Origin: Bacillus mesophilus
GTDB lineage: Bacteria; Bacillota; Bacilli; Bacillales; SA4
Assembly (NCBI RefSeq): GCF_011008845.1
Contig: NZ_JAAIWM010000001.1
Span: 372,001 to 436,000 of the forward strand
Length of the DNA: 64,000 nucleotides
Reading direction: 5' to 3'
Made by a program: the position numbers and the translations under genes. Positions within the stretch are counted from its first letter, which is position 1. Each line of letters starts with the position of its first letter. Of this stretch, positions 43,441 to 51,572 are shown in pieces. Under the pieces are notes generated by a model that worked only from the letters and a program-made list of their open reading frames with translations, had not been told where the DNA came from and ran no database searches.

Positions 43441-43573
43441 TGTTGATTGAAGTGGAAGGACGCGAGACTCCTGCGGGAAAGCGGATCACGGGAGACCCCA
43501 CAGGCGCGCTTTTCGCCGAGGAGGCTCACGGACTCGCCCGCGGAAAGCGAGTGTCCTGTAACGAAAATCAACA
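43441..43573. repeat. Interspersed Bacillaceae repeat (GAGACTCCTGCGGGAAAGCG type)
   Basis: About 130 bp, GC-rich against an AT-rich background, with terminal arms TGTTGATT/AATCAACA. Contains CGAGACTCCTGCGGGAAAG, CGGGAGACCCCACAGGCGC, GCCGAGGAGGCTC and CGCCCGCGGAAAGCGAG, a family widespread in Bacillus as I recall. It sits between divergent mtnE and mtnU, with no coding role. Confidence 0.88.
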
Positions 43574-43730
43574 ACAAGGTTAACACGTCAAACTGGTCAT
43601 TAACACAGCCAAAAGAAAAAAATTGATACTAAGTTTCTCTTAATCAAAAATATATATTGAAATTAACGTCAGTAATATTATATTGTTAGTGACAACTTGT
43701 AAAGTAAATTTTTAAAGGGGACGATGCAAT

Positions 43731-44513
43731 TTGAATTTAAAGGTTAGCTGCATCCAATTTGACATAACATTTGGAAATCCTGAACAAAACTTTAAACGTA
43801 TGCGTGAGAAAATTGAAAAAGCCGCTTTAGAGCAGCCAGATATAATTGTCTTACCTGAGCTTTGGACAACTGGTTATGATTTAACCAGATTAGATGAGAT
43901 CGCCGATCATGAAGGTAAGGAAACACTATCATTTCTAAGCCAAATAGCGAAAGAAAACAATGTCCATATTGTTGGTGGTTCCATTGCAAAGAGTACAGAC
44001 GAAGGTGTCTACAATACCATGTACATCATTAGCAAGGACGGTTCACTTGTAACAGAGTATAGTAAGTTACATCTCTTTAAGCTGATGGATGAACATCATT
44101 ACTTACAAGCAGGATCTAGCGAGGGCTTGTTTAAGCTTGATGATATAAACTGTGCAGGATTCATATGTTATGATATTCGTTTTCCAGAGTGGATTCGAAA
44201 GCACACTTCGAGCGGAGCGGAAGTTCTCTTTGTGGTAGCTGAGTGGCCTGCCCCACGATTAAACCATTGGCGCTCTCTTTTAATTAGTCGAGCGATCGAA
44301 AATCAATGCTATGTTGTAGCTTGTAACAGAGCTGGTAATGATCCAAAAAATGAATTTGCCGGGCATTCTATGATCATAGATCCTTGGGGAGAAATTATTG
44401 CCGAAGCTACAGAAGTGGAATCAATCCTGTCAGGAGAAATATCCACAGACAAGGTACAAAGTGTTAGAAAGCAAATTCCTATATTCCTAGATCGCCGGCC
44501 AGAATTTTATTAA
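43731..44513 (+). CDS. mtnU: Omega-amidase-type carbon-nitrogen hydrolase MtnU
   Basis: 260 aa with a TTG start eight bases after AAGGGGA. It is a nitrilase-superfamily enzyme with catalytic Glu in L-P-E-L-W near 43, Lys in Y-S-K-L-H near 110 and Cys in F-I-C-Y-D-I-R-F-P-E near 147. In the pathway it hydrolyses the alpha-ketoglutaramate made by MtnE, pulling transamination forward. Divergent from mtnE, and directly upstream of the mtnKA leader. Length typical. Confidence 0.9.
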   Translation: MNLKVSCIQFDITFGNPEQNFKRMREKIEKAALEQPDIIVLPELWTTGYDLTRLDEIADHEGKETLSFLSQIAKENNVHIVGGSIAKSTDEGVYNTMYIISKDGSLVTEYSKLHLFKLMDEHHYLQAGSSEGLFKLDDINCAGFICYDIRFPEWIRKHTSSGAEVLFVVAEWPAPRLNHWRSLLISRAIENQCYVVACNRAGNDPKNEFAGHSMIIDPWGEIIAEATEVESILSGEISTDKVQSVRKQIPIFLDRRPEFY

Positions 44514-44525
44514 ACTAAAAATACA

Positions 44526-44555
44526 TTGACAAAATATTAAATCACTTGATATTAT
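44526..44555 (+). promoter_or_regulatory. Sigma-A promoter of mtnKA
   Basis: TTGACA, 18-bp spacer, TATTAT, about 40 nt before the S-box P1. Confidence 0.85.
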
Positions 44556-44602
44556 GAACTCCGAGTTACAAAACTTAATAAACATTTTTCAATTTATATA
44601 AT

Positions 44603-44792
44603 CTCTTATCAAGAGTTGGCTGAGGGAAATGGCCCTATGAAGCTGCAGCAACCGACCGTAATACCATTGTGAAATGGGGCGCACGAGTAGTATAGATGTG
44701 CGCTAAAAGAATAACAATAACGCTAATGCGATAGTTATTCTCTTGTAAGGCACGGTGCTACATCCAACAGAAGATTGTTCTGGTAGATAAGA
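44603..44792 (+). ncRNA. SAM-I (S-box) riboswitch of mtnKA with enlarged P3 arm
   Basis: P1 CTCTTATC/GATAAGAG, AAGAGTTGGCTGAGGG, ATGAAGCTGCAGCAACC and the core GGCACGGTGCTACATCC identify an S-box. At 190 nt it is about 70 nt longer than the mtnW copy. The extra RNA lies where P3 should be and contains three further stems: CCATT/AATGG (44664-44677), GCGCAC/GTGCGC (44679-44703) and AGAATAAC/GTTATTCT (44708-44741). Likely controls mtnKA by attenuation. Confidence 0.92.
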
Positions 44793-44811
44793 GGTGCGAA
44801 GCTATGACTTC

Positions 44812-44845
44812 AAGCCTCTTTCTTTATTGAAAGAGGCTTTTTTAT
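44812..44845 (+). terminator. Terminator of the mtnKA S-box
   Basis: AAGCCTCTTT pairs with AAAGAGGCTT (8-nt loop) followed by T6; AAGAGG in the aptamer's 3' P1 strand can pair with CCTCTT as antiterminator. Confidence 0.9.
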
Positions 44846-44874
44846 TTTATGATGTTCAGGGAGGTTACTAGAAG

Positions 44875-46071
44875 ATGACTATTTTAAATCAATCTACATA
44901 TGAGCCATTAACGGAGGATACTGCTGTTAAATTAGCACTACAACTTTCCTTATTTGATACGGATGCAGTATTGAAGTGTAGAGAAATTGGGGACGGCAAC
45001 TTAAATTTAGTTTTTCATATAAAAGATGAGATCAATCAAGAAAGCATTATTATTAAACAAGCATTACCTTATGCAAAGGTTGTTGGTGAAAGCTGGCCAT
45101 TAACACTTCAACGAAATAAAATCGAAGCAAATGCACTAAAAGTTGCAGCAAATTTTGTTCCTGAACTGGTTCCAGAAGTTTATTTTACAGATGAAGAATT
45201 AGCCATTACAGTTATGGAAGATTTGTCACATCTAGAAATTGCTAGAAAAGGGCTTATTGAGAACCATCAGTACCCACTTCTTTCAAAGCATATTGGCACA
45301 TATATGGCTAAAACGCTGTTTCATTCATCAGATTACGCTCTAGATCCTAAGGTAAAGAAAGAGAAAGTAAAGGAATTCATTAACCCTGAACTTTGTAAAA
45401 TCACGGAGGATTTAGTATTTACAGATCCGTTTTTTGATCATGAGACTAATAATTTTGAGGAAGATCTTTTAGCTAATGTTCATGACCTTTGGAATCGGAC
45501 TGAGCTTAAGCTAGAAGTGGCAAAACTTAAGAAGAAATTCTTAACAAATACTGAGACGTTATTACACGGGGATTTGCACACGGGAAGTATCTTTGCAAGC
45601 TCAGATGAAACAAAGGTAATTGATCCTGAGTTTGCTTTTTACGGTCCCATTGGATTTGACATTGGACAGTTTATTGCTAATTTATTATTAAATGCGATTT
45701 CGATTCAGTCCCAAAAAAGAGAATTCCTATATAACCATGTATCCACTACCTGGTCTGTTTTCACTGATCAATTTTCTTCTTTATGGGAAACAGAAGGTGT
45801 GGAGATTTATACGAAAGTACCAGGATATCTGGAGTTTACTCTTCAAGAAATCCTTGAAGATACGATTGGCTTTGCTGGGTGTGAGCTAATTAGACGGACG
45901 ATTGGATTAGCACATGTTGCAGACTTAGATGGGATTGTTGATCACGGGCAACGCATCCAAGCTAAGAAGAACGCATTATTATTAGGACAAACCTTGATCA
46001 TGAATCGTAAAAATATCGTTTCAATAGATGATCTACTTCAAGAAGTAAGGAGTGTTATACAGAATGACTAA
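44875..46071 (+). CDS. mtnK: Methylthioribose kinase MtnK
   Basis: 398-aa APH-fold kinase. The catalytic loop L-H-G-D-L-H-T-G-S near 231-239 and the D-P-E-F-A metal motif near 250 are typical; the glycine-rich nucleotide loop is G-D-G-N-L-N-L-V near 39-46. It phosphorylates 5-methylthioribose at C1, the entry step of salvage. A GGGAGG site lies before the ATG. Overlaps mtnA by 8 bp. Confidence 0.96.
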   Translation: MTILNQSTYEPLTEDTAVKLALQLSLFDTDAVLKCREIGDGNLNLVFHIKDEINQESIIIKQALPYAKVVGESWPLTLQRNKIEANALKVAANFVPELVPEVYFTDEELAITVMEDLSHLEIARKGLIENHQYPLLSKHIGTYMAKTLFHSSDYALDPKVKKEKVKEFINPELCKITEDLVFTDPFFDHETNNFEEDLLANVHDLWNRTELKLEVAKLKKKFLTNTETLLHGDLHTGSIFASSDETKVIDPEFAFYGPIGFDIGQFIANLLLNAISIQSQKREFLYNHVSTTWSVFTDQFSSLWETEGVEIYTKVPGYLEFTLQEILEDTIGFAGCELIRRTIGLAHVADLDGIVDHGQRIQAKKNALLLGQTLIMNRKNIVSIDDLLQEVRSVIQND

Positions 46072-47122
46072 GAATTTTTCAATTCCACAATCTGTTCAAT
46101 GGAAGGATGATCACATACTATTACTTGATCAGCAAAAGCTTCCTCTTGAAACTGTTTATGTTGAATTAAGGAATATAAAAGATGTTTGGGATGCTATTAT
46201 CACATTAAAGGTTAGAGGAGCCCCCGCCATTGGACTCACTGCAGCTTTTGGACTAGCAATGGCGGCAAATAGTTATGAGGAACTCGATTTAACAAGCTTC
46301 CATGACAGATTAAACAAGGACCGTGAATATCTAGCAAGCTCAAGGCCAACTGCTGTTAATTTAGCATGGGCATTAGACCGACTGGTAAACAAAGTGAAGA
46401 ATGCCATCTCAGTAAATGAAGCAAAAACGACATTAACTCATGAAGCTATTCAAATACAGGCTGAAGATGAGGAGGTTTGTCGTCAAATCGGTATTAACGC
46501 TTTGTCACTGTTTAACGATAACGATAAAATCCTAACGATTTGCAACGCTGGTTCGATCGCTACAGCTAGATATGGAACTGCACTTGCTCCTTTTTATTTG
46601 GCAAAGGATTTAGGTAAAAGACTACAGGTATTTGCTTCTGAAACTCGTCCGGTACTACAAGGGGCACGCTTAACAACATGGGAGCTCATGCAGGCAGATG
46701 TAGACGTTACCTTAATAACTGATAATATGGCTGCCCATACAATTTCTACCAAGGGGATTAACGCAATCATTGTAGGAGCAGATCGAATCACTGCAAACGG
46801 AGATACCGCTAATAAAATTGGAACCTATAATCTTGCTATTTTGGCAAAAGCTTTTGATATCCCATTTTACGTTGCAGCACCTTTGTCAACCTTTGACCCA
46901 TCATTATCCTCCGGTCAGCTGATCCCGATTGAGGAGCGCGATGCAAGAGAAATCACACATATATTTGGTCAACAAATTGCACCAGCTGGGGTTAAAGTAT
47001 TTAACCCAGCCTTTGATGTAACACCAAATGAATTAATTACAGCGATTATTACAGAAAAAGGTGTATTGCAAGGTAATTATACAGAAGAAATCAAACAATT
47101 ATTTGCAGAAAAAACAGTCTAA
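46064..47122 (+). CDS. mtnA: Methylthioribose-1-phosphate isomerase MtnA
   Basis: 352 aa from the ATG at 46064, with AAGGAG about 11 bases upstream inside mtnK; a GTG four codons earlier is too close to that site. It belongs to the eIF-2B-like family. R-G-A-P-A-I-G near 51-57, catalytic Cys in I-C-N-A-G-S near 158-163, and catalytic Asp in G-A-D-R-I near 240-244 are present. It converts methylthioribose-1-P to methylthioribulose-1-P, the substrate of MtnB. Ends at its own terminator. Confidence 0.96.
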   Translation: MTKNFSIPQSVQWKDDHILLLDQQKLPLETVYVELRNIKDVWDAIITLKVRGAPAIGLTAAFGLAMAANSYEELDLTSFHDRLNKDREYLASSRPTAVNLAWALDRLVNKVKNAISVNEAKTTLTHEAIQIQAEDEEVCRQIGINALSLFNDNDKILTICNAGSIATARYGTALAPFYLAKDLGKRLQVFASETRPVLQGARLTTWELMQADVDVTLITDNMAAHTISTKGINAIIVGADRITANGDTANKIGTYNLAILAKAFDIPFYVAAPLSTFDPSLSSGQLIPIEERDAREITHIFGQQIAPAGVKVFNPAFDVTPNELITAIITEKGVLQGNYTEEIKQLFAEKTV

Positions 47123-47145
47123 TTATTTATTAGACTGTTTTTTTC
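47111..47145 (+). terminator. Terminator of mtnKA
   Basis: AAACAGTCTAAT pairs with ATTAGACTGTTT (5-nt loop) and runs into T7. The stop codon is inside the stem. Confidence 0.92.
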
Positions 47146-47276
47146 GACAATATTCGATTATTTTTTCAAAATTACTTACAACCTCTTCGTAATTCATGAT
47201 ATGATATTTCAAATGACATAGAAAAACCGTAAGACCAAAAATCCTATCATTCATTACTTCAAAAAGAGGTGAAACT

Positions 47277-47729
47277 GTGTCAAACAATGATCGCATAACA
47301 AAGATCTTAAATGGGACTATACATTCAGTTAAAAGTGTCTTACCTATGGAACTCACTATTAGTAGCCCTTCACTTTTTCAAGATAGTGTGATTAGGTCGA
47401 AAATGTCCGTTTTAATAGGAATGACAGGAGATGTTAAGGGGAGAATTGTTATTGATGGAAGTCCAACAACCTTTAGCACGATAGGTGAAATGATGTATGG
47501 GATGCAGCTTGAAGGCGAAATGTTAGAGTCATTTACTGGTGAGCTTGGTAATATGATTGCTGGTAATTTAGCAACTAATGCTTCTCAAAATGATTTGATT
47601 ATGGATATCACGCCTCCCACTATTCTTGTAGGAGAAGCAAAACTCTCGGGATTTAGTAAAGCGATTCGAGTACCTATTACACTGGATTCTTCGAATAATC
47701 TTGATGTTATATTTATGTTGGAAGGATAA
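47277..47729 (+). CDS. CheX-like chemotaxis phosphatase
   Basis: 150 aa with GTG start behind AGAGGTG. The fold is CheX/CheC: the active helix E-S-F-T-G-E-L-G-N-M-I-A-G-N near 84-97 has the E-x-x-N pair that dephosphorylates CheY~P. G-D-V-K-G-R-I near 51-57 is also conserved. It is a single CheX-type unit standing alone, away from che operons. It may dephosphorylate CheY or another response regulator. Confidence 0.82.
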   Translation: MSNNDRITKILNGTIHSVKSVLPMELTISSPSLFQDSVIRSKMSVLIGMTGDVKGRIVIDGSPTTFSTIGEMMYGMQLEGEMLESFTGELGNMIAGNLATNASQNDLIMDITPPTILVGEAKLSGFSKAIRVPITLDSSNNLDVIFMLEG

Positions 47730-47765
47730 TAAGGGGTTTAACACCTTGTTATCCTTCTTTTTTTC
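47722..47765 (+). terminator. Terminator of CheX-like gene
   Basis: AGGATAA..AAGG pairs with CCTT..TTATCCT around TTTAA, overlapping the stop, with a long T-run after. Confidence 0.85.
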
Positions 47766-47785
47766 TCTTATAAGAAAAATTGGCG

Positions 47786-48400
47786 CTAACTCAGTTTTTC
47801 CATTCTTTTGAGCTTATATTTCTTTTTTCGTCTAATATATAGAAACAATATGAGAGTTAACACACTGACTGTAACAATACCGCCATACGTGAATAAGTTC
47901 TTAAGAATATTGTCCATATTCCCACCAAAAAAATACCCAATCATAAAAAAGACAATCGTCCAAATTGCAGCTGTCCCATATGCGTATAATGCGAAAACAC
48001 GATAACTCATTTTGTTACTACCAATAACAAAAGGGACAAAGTGTCTAACACCTGGAAAGTAATATCCGATCATTAAGGCTAAAGGTCCATGTTTATCTAT
48101 TAATTGAGAAGCACTCTCTAAATACTTCTGAAATCTTGGTTTATATAATAACTTTTTTTGTATGGGATGAAAGCAAAATCTCCCTAGTACATATAGTGTA
48201 GTTAAACTCATGACTACTCCTAAATAGGTAGTAATTATACCAGGGAGTAGGGAAAATATATCCTGTGCAATAAGGAGCCCACTTGACATAACTATTACTT
48301 CATTCGGAACAGGCATGAAGAAAAAACCAATCCATAAAACTAGGAATAACGCAATATAACCATATTGTTGTACAAAGTAAAGAGCTGTTTCTAATTCCAT
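47786..48400 (-). CDS. DedA-family membrane protein
   Basis: 204 aa from the ATG at 48400, behind a GGGGG-rich site; the frame extends 12 codons further without one. DedA/SNARE-associated fold with re-entrant loops: F-F-F-M-P-V-P-N-E near 27, G-Y-Y-F-P-G-V-R-H-F-V-P-F near 110-122 containing the conserved Arg, and G-x-x-x-G helices. DedA proteins are now linked to flipping of lipid carriers and phospholipids. The specific substrate here is unknown. A second DedA is at 60448. Confidence 0.88.
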   Translation of the reverse strand: MELETALYFVQQYGYIALFLVLWIGFFFMPVPNEVIVMSSGLLIAQDIFSLLPGIITTYLGVVMSLTTLYVLGRFCFHPIQKKLLYKPRFQKYLESASQLIDKHGPLALMIGYYFPGVRHFVPFVIGSNKMSYRVFALYAYGTAAIWTIVFFMIGYFFGGNMDNILKNLFTYGGIVTVSVLTLILFLYIRRKKKYKLKRMEKLS

Positions 48401-48434
48401 CCTTTTCCCCCTACGGATTGAATACTCATCAATC

Positions 48435-48471
48435 ACTAGAAAGTCAATGAATAATATTATTCATTGACTTT
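48435..48471 (-). terminator. 32-bp perfect palindrome overlapping the ogt stop codon
   Basis: AAAGTCAATGAATAAT followed by its exact reverse complement (48440-48471). It includes the last six codons of ogt and its TAA. The minus strand continues CTAGTG, so the T-run is poor; it may act as an mRNA end-protecting hairpin. Confidence 0.6.
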
Positions 48472-48969
48472 CAGGTTAAACTCTATTGAACCCTCTAGCT
48501 GTAATAGCTTTTCTTTTAAGTCCACCTTATTCCCTGCATAGCCAGTGAGGGTTTTATTCTTTCCGATGACTCGGTGGCAGGCAATAATGATTGGTAGTTT
48601 ATTAGCTCTATTAGCTTGCCCAACAGCCCTAACTGCCTTCGGTTTATCAATCTTCTCAGCAACATCTAAATAACTGATTGTTTCACCATACGGAATAGCC
48701 TGTAAAACTTGCCATACTTGTTTTTGAAAATCTGTTCCTGATAGTGACAAGGGTAAGTCAAATGACATTCTAGTACCTTTAAAGTATTCTTCCATTTGCA
48801 CAACTGCATCTTCAAGTAGTTTAGTAGAACCTTGTATAAGATGATCTTGGTTCTTTTTTTGGTACTCAGCCCACTGAGGTTCCCCAATTAACACACCTAC
48901 CACATGATTTTCAGAAGTAACAATATAGATTATGCCTAGCAATGTATGAATATTTTTATAATATAGCAT
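48457..48969 (-). CDS. ogt: Methylated-DNA-protein-cysteine methyltransferase Ogt
   Basis: 170 aa. The alkyl-acceptor Cys lies in I-I-A-C-H-R-V-I-G near 135-143. The HTH R-A-V-G-Q-A-N-R-A-N near 112-121 inserts into DNA, and I-P-Y-G-E-T-I-S-Y near 88-96 is family-typical. It repairs O6-alkylguanine in a suicide reaction. TAGGAGAAGG precedes the ATG. It lies 10 bp downstream of the PAS kinase gene on the same strand, as with kinE-ogt in B. subtilis. Confidence 0.94.
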   Translation of the reverse strand: MLYYKNIHTLLGIIYIVTSENHVVGVLIGEPQWAEYQKKNQDHLIQGSTKLLEDAVVQMEEYFKGTRMSFDLPLSLSGTDFQKQVWQVLQAIPYGETISYLDVAEKIDKPKAVRAVGQANRANKLPIIIACHRVIGKNKTLTGYAGNKVDLKEKLLQLEGSIEFNLKVNE

Positions 48970-48979
48970 AGTCCTTCTC

Positions 48980-51157
48980 CTAAGTAGATTGCGTAATCGG
49001 TAAATATATATGGAAGACAGTTCCTTCGCCTTCTATACTCTCCACTTCTATCCGACCATTGTGCTCAGCTATTATTTTATATGACACCATTAATCCAAGT
49101 CCAGTTCCACGCTCTTTTGTCGTATAAAACGGTTCTCCTAGTCTCTTTATCTTGTCTTTGGATATACCTGTTCCCTGGTCTTTAAAGGATAGTTTTATAA
49201 ATTGATTGGATTCAGGAGAAACCTTCACCTGAATGACACCACCTGCAGCCATTACTTCAATACCATTCTTTAGAATATTAATAAATACCTGCTTTAGCTG
49301 ATTTGGCTCACAATAAACTTCTGGTATTTTCCCGTCTACTTTTAATTCAAATTGAATATTTTCTAGAGCAGCCTGCGGAGTTAGTAAATCAATTGTTTCA
49401 TGGATAATCTTTACCAAATTTTGCTGCTGATAACGAATTGCTTGTGGTTTTGCTAGTATTAAGAATTCAGTAATAATCGTTTCGATTCTTTTGAGTTCAG
49501 ATGTAATGACTTCAAAATACATAGAAAAGTCTTCCTTAACGCTCCCTTGTAACAGATGGATAAAACCTTTTAATGCTGTCATAGGGTTTCTAATTTCATG
49601 TGCAATTCCCGCTGCTAACTCCCCGACAACATTTAACGTATCAGACTTTCGAAGTCTTTCCTCCATTGCCTTTCGATCAGTCACGTCATGCAGAATAGCT
49701 AAGTGATGATTTTTATAAATATTTTTACTCAATGTATATTCAATGATTCTGGTATCTAAAACAAAATGACCATGAAGATGACTATTTTTTAACAATTCCT
49801 TCCATTTTCCTTCTTTGTCCTGTTCAGTAGATAGAATAAAATCCTGAAATGTAAGAAATGAAGATGGTATTTCATTTTCAATTTCAAAGATCCGTTTAGC
49901 TTCTGGATTCATGTCTACAATATTCCCATCATTTTCTATGATAATAAAGCCATTAAGGGAATTATCATACAACTGTCTAAATTTATGCTCACTATCTCTT
50001 AATTCCTTTTCCATTAAGCGAGTTTCACTTACATTCCTAAAAATGGTCATATTATATCCGTCTAATACTCGAAACCTAGTTGTGAATTCGAGTCGTTTAA
50101 CCTGACCATTAATCATGAAAAAGTCTAGCTCTGCCCTAACTTTTCCGGTCTCCGTTAATTCCTTATTCATGTTAATAAACTCTTCACTACGTTTATTAAC
50201 AAAATCAAAGATGTTAAAGGTAGATAATTGTTCTAAGGACATCTCAAACGTTTTACTGGCTGATGCATTTGCTCGAAGAACTCTTCCCTTTTGATCCCAA
50301 ATCACAATCGCGTCTAGAGCTGCATCGAAAATTTCACGGAATCTAAGCTCACTCTTTTGTAGCTTCCTTTCCATTAACTTTTTATCAGTGACATCCCGCA
50401 TAATAGACATATAAAAATTATCAAATATATTCGAGGTGGTGGTAAATTCAAAGATTTTCTTTGTACCGTTTGTTAATTTTACCGGAAGTTCTCCCTGTGC
50501 TTTTTCCTTCTCATCAAGAATTCTCCATAATTTATCAATTTTAAATAAGAACTCTTGTTCAACAAAGTCATGGAGGTGTGCATTTAGAAGTTCCTCTTTT
50601 GTAGTTTCAAAACTAGTAATAAAGGAATGGTTACAGTTAATGAACTTACCAGCACGATCGAATATGACGATTCCATCTACTGCACGGTTATAAACGTCCA
50701 TAAAAAGCTTTTTACTAAGATTGCGTTGTTTTTCAAGATTTTTTTTGGCGGTAACATCTCTCAAAATCCAAATGTCTACTTCCTGTAAAATATTTTTACG
50801 TGCAGAAAATTCAATATATTTTACTTTTCCACTTGCAACTCTAATGGTAAATTCTCCTTTTAGAGAACCATCCATTTCAAGTAGCATCATTTGCTTACTT
50901 AGTCCTTCAACAGACTCTAGTAACAGAAACTGGGTTAGACTTTTGGTAGTTAGAATTGTCTTGGGTAGTTCAAATAACTGACAAGCTGCTTCATTCACTT
51001 CGGTAAAAAAAAGGCCATGTTTGAATAGAACGATCGCATCTAGAGACTGTTCGAACATAATTTCATATTGATTCACCTTCTCAAGAAGGATTTCATTTTC
51101 ATTTTTCAATGTATAATAAGAGGTCTGTTTCTCTAAAACCGTTTGCTCTTCAGACAA
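48980..51157 (-). CDS. Soluble PAS-domain sensor histidine kinase (KinE-like)
   Basis: 725 aa with a TTG start. Four PAS units are visible at about residues 25-140, 147-262, 268-385 and 392-500, each with a [D/E]-A/G-I-V/I-I core. A HisKA dimerisation domain follows, with phospho-acceptor His in G-I-A-H-E-I-R-N-P near 520. The HATPase_c domain has N-box, D-Q-G-T-G-I and G-T-G-L-G-L near 690. No membrane segment, so it is cytoplasmic. Its C-terminal kinase core resembles phosphorelay kinases that feed Spo0F, and position beside ogt matches B. subtilis KinE. Orthology is probable, not certain. Confidence 0.88.
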   Translation of the reverse strand: MSEEQTVLEKQTSYYTLKNENEILLEKVNQYEIMFEQSLDAIVLFKHGLFFTEVNEAACQLFELPKTILTTKSLTQFLLLESVEGLSKQMMLLEMDGSLKGEFTIRVASGKVKYIEFSARKNILQEVDIWILRDVTAKKNLEKQRNLSKKLFMDVYNRAVDGIVIFDRAGKFINCNHSFITSFETTKEELLNAHLHDFVEQEFLFKIDKLWRILDEKEKAQGELPVKLTNGTKKIFEFTTTSNIFDNFYMSIMRDVTDKKLMERKLQKSELRFREIFDAALDAIVIWDQKGRVLRANASASKTFEMSLEQLSTFNIFDFVNKRSEEFINMNKELTETGKVRAELDFFMINGQVKRLEFTTRFRVLDGYNMTIFRNVSETRLMEKELRDSEHKFRQLYDNSLNGFIIIENDGNIVDMNPEAKRIFEIENEIPSSFLTFQDFILSTEQDKEGKWKELLKNSHLHGHFVLDTRIIEYTLSKNIYKNHHLAILHDVTDRKAMEERLRKSDTLNVVGELAAGIAHEIRNPMTALKGFIHLLQGSVKEDFSMYFEVITSELKRIETIITEFLILAKPQAIRYQQQNLVKIIHETIDLLTPQAALENIQFELKVDGKIPEVYCEPNQLKQVFINILKNGIEVMAAGGVIQVKVSPESNQFIKLSFKDQGTGISKDKIKRLGEPFYTTKERGTGLGLMVSYKIIAEHNGRIEVESIEGEGTVFHIYLPITQST

Positions 51158-51572
51158 GCTTGGTCACTTCCTCTCCATTTAAAACTTCTATTTTATTGGC
51201 TTTGTTTGTGTAGACTGTGACCTTGGCACGAGACTCCTACTTTTCGGAACAGAAGTCTCAAGCTTTCATATATAAATAACGAGGCAATTAATCCCCTGTT
51301 TTATAGTGGAACTAATTTCTACATTTCCGGGTCTGAAACGCCCTTTTATTTGTATCAACAACGTAATTAAACAAAGTCATTTATATGTCTGATGCACACT
51401 TATTATTTCTACAAAAATCTGCTAAATCCTGCATAAAAATATATCTCCATTTCTTTCCTTACACCATCCTTCATCATTCTCATACAAAATATGATAAAAT
51501 AGCTTAAGTATCGCTATATTAGCCAATATTGATATTATAGATTGTTGTACAAAAAAGGAGATAATTATTAGA

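Noticed and set aside
43404..43586. 60-aa leftward reading frame
   Set aside because: It lies inside the interspersed GC-rich repeat and has no ribosome site.
51227..51260. Terminator or regulatory hairpin GAGACT..AGTCTC upstream of the radical SAM gene
   Set aside because: Only 6-7 pairs, no T-run, and similarity to the GAGACTCCTGCGGG repeat suggests a decayed repeat copy.
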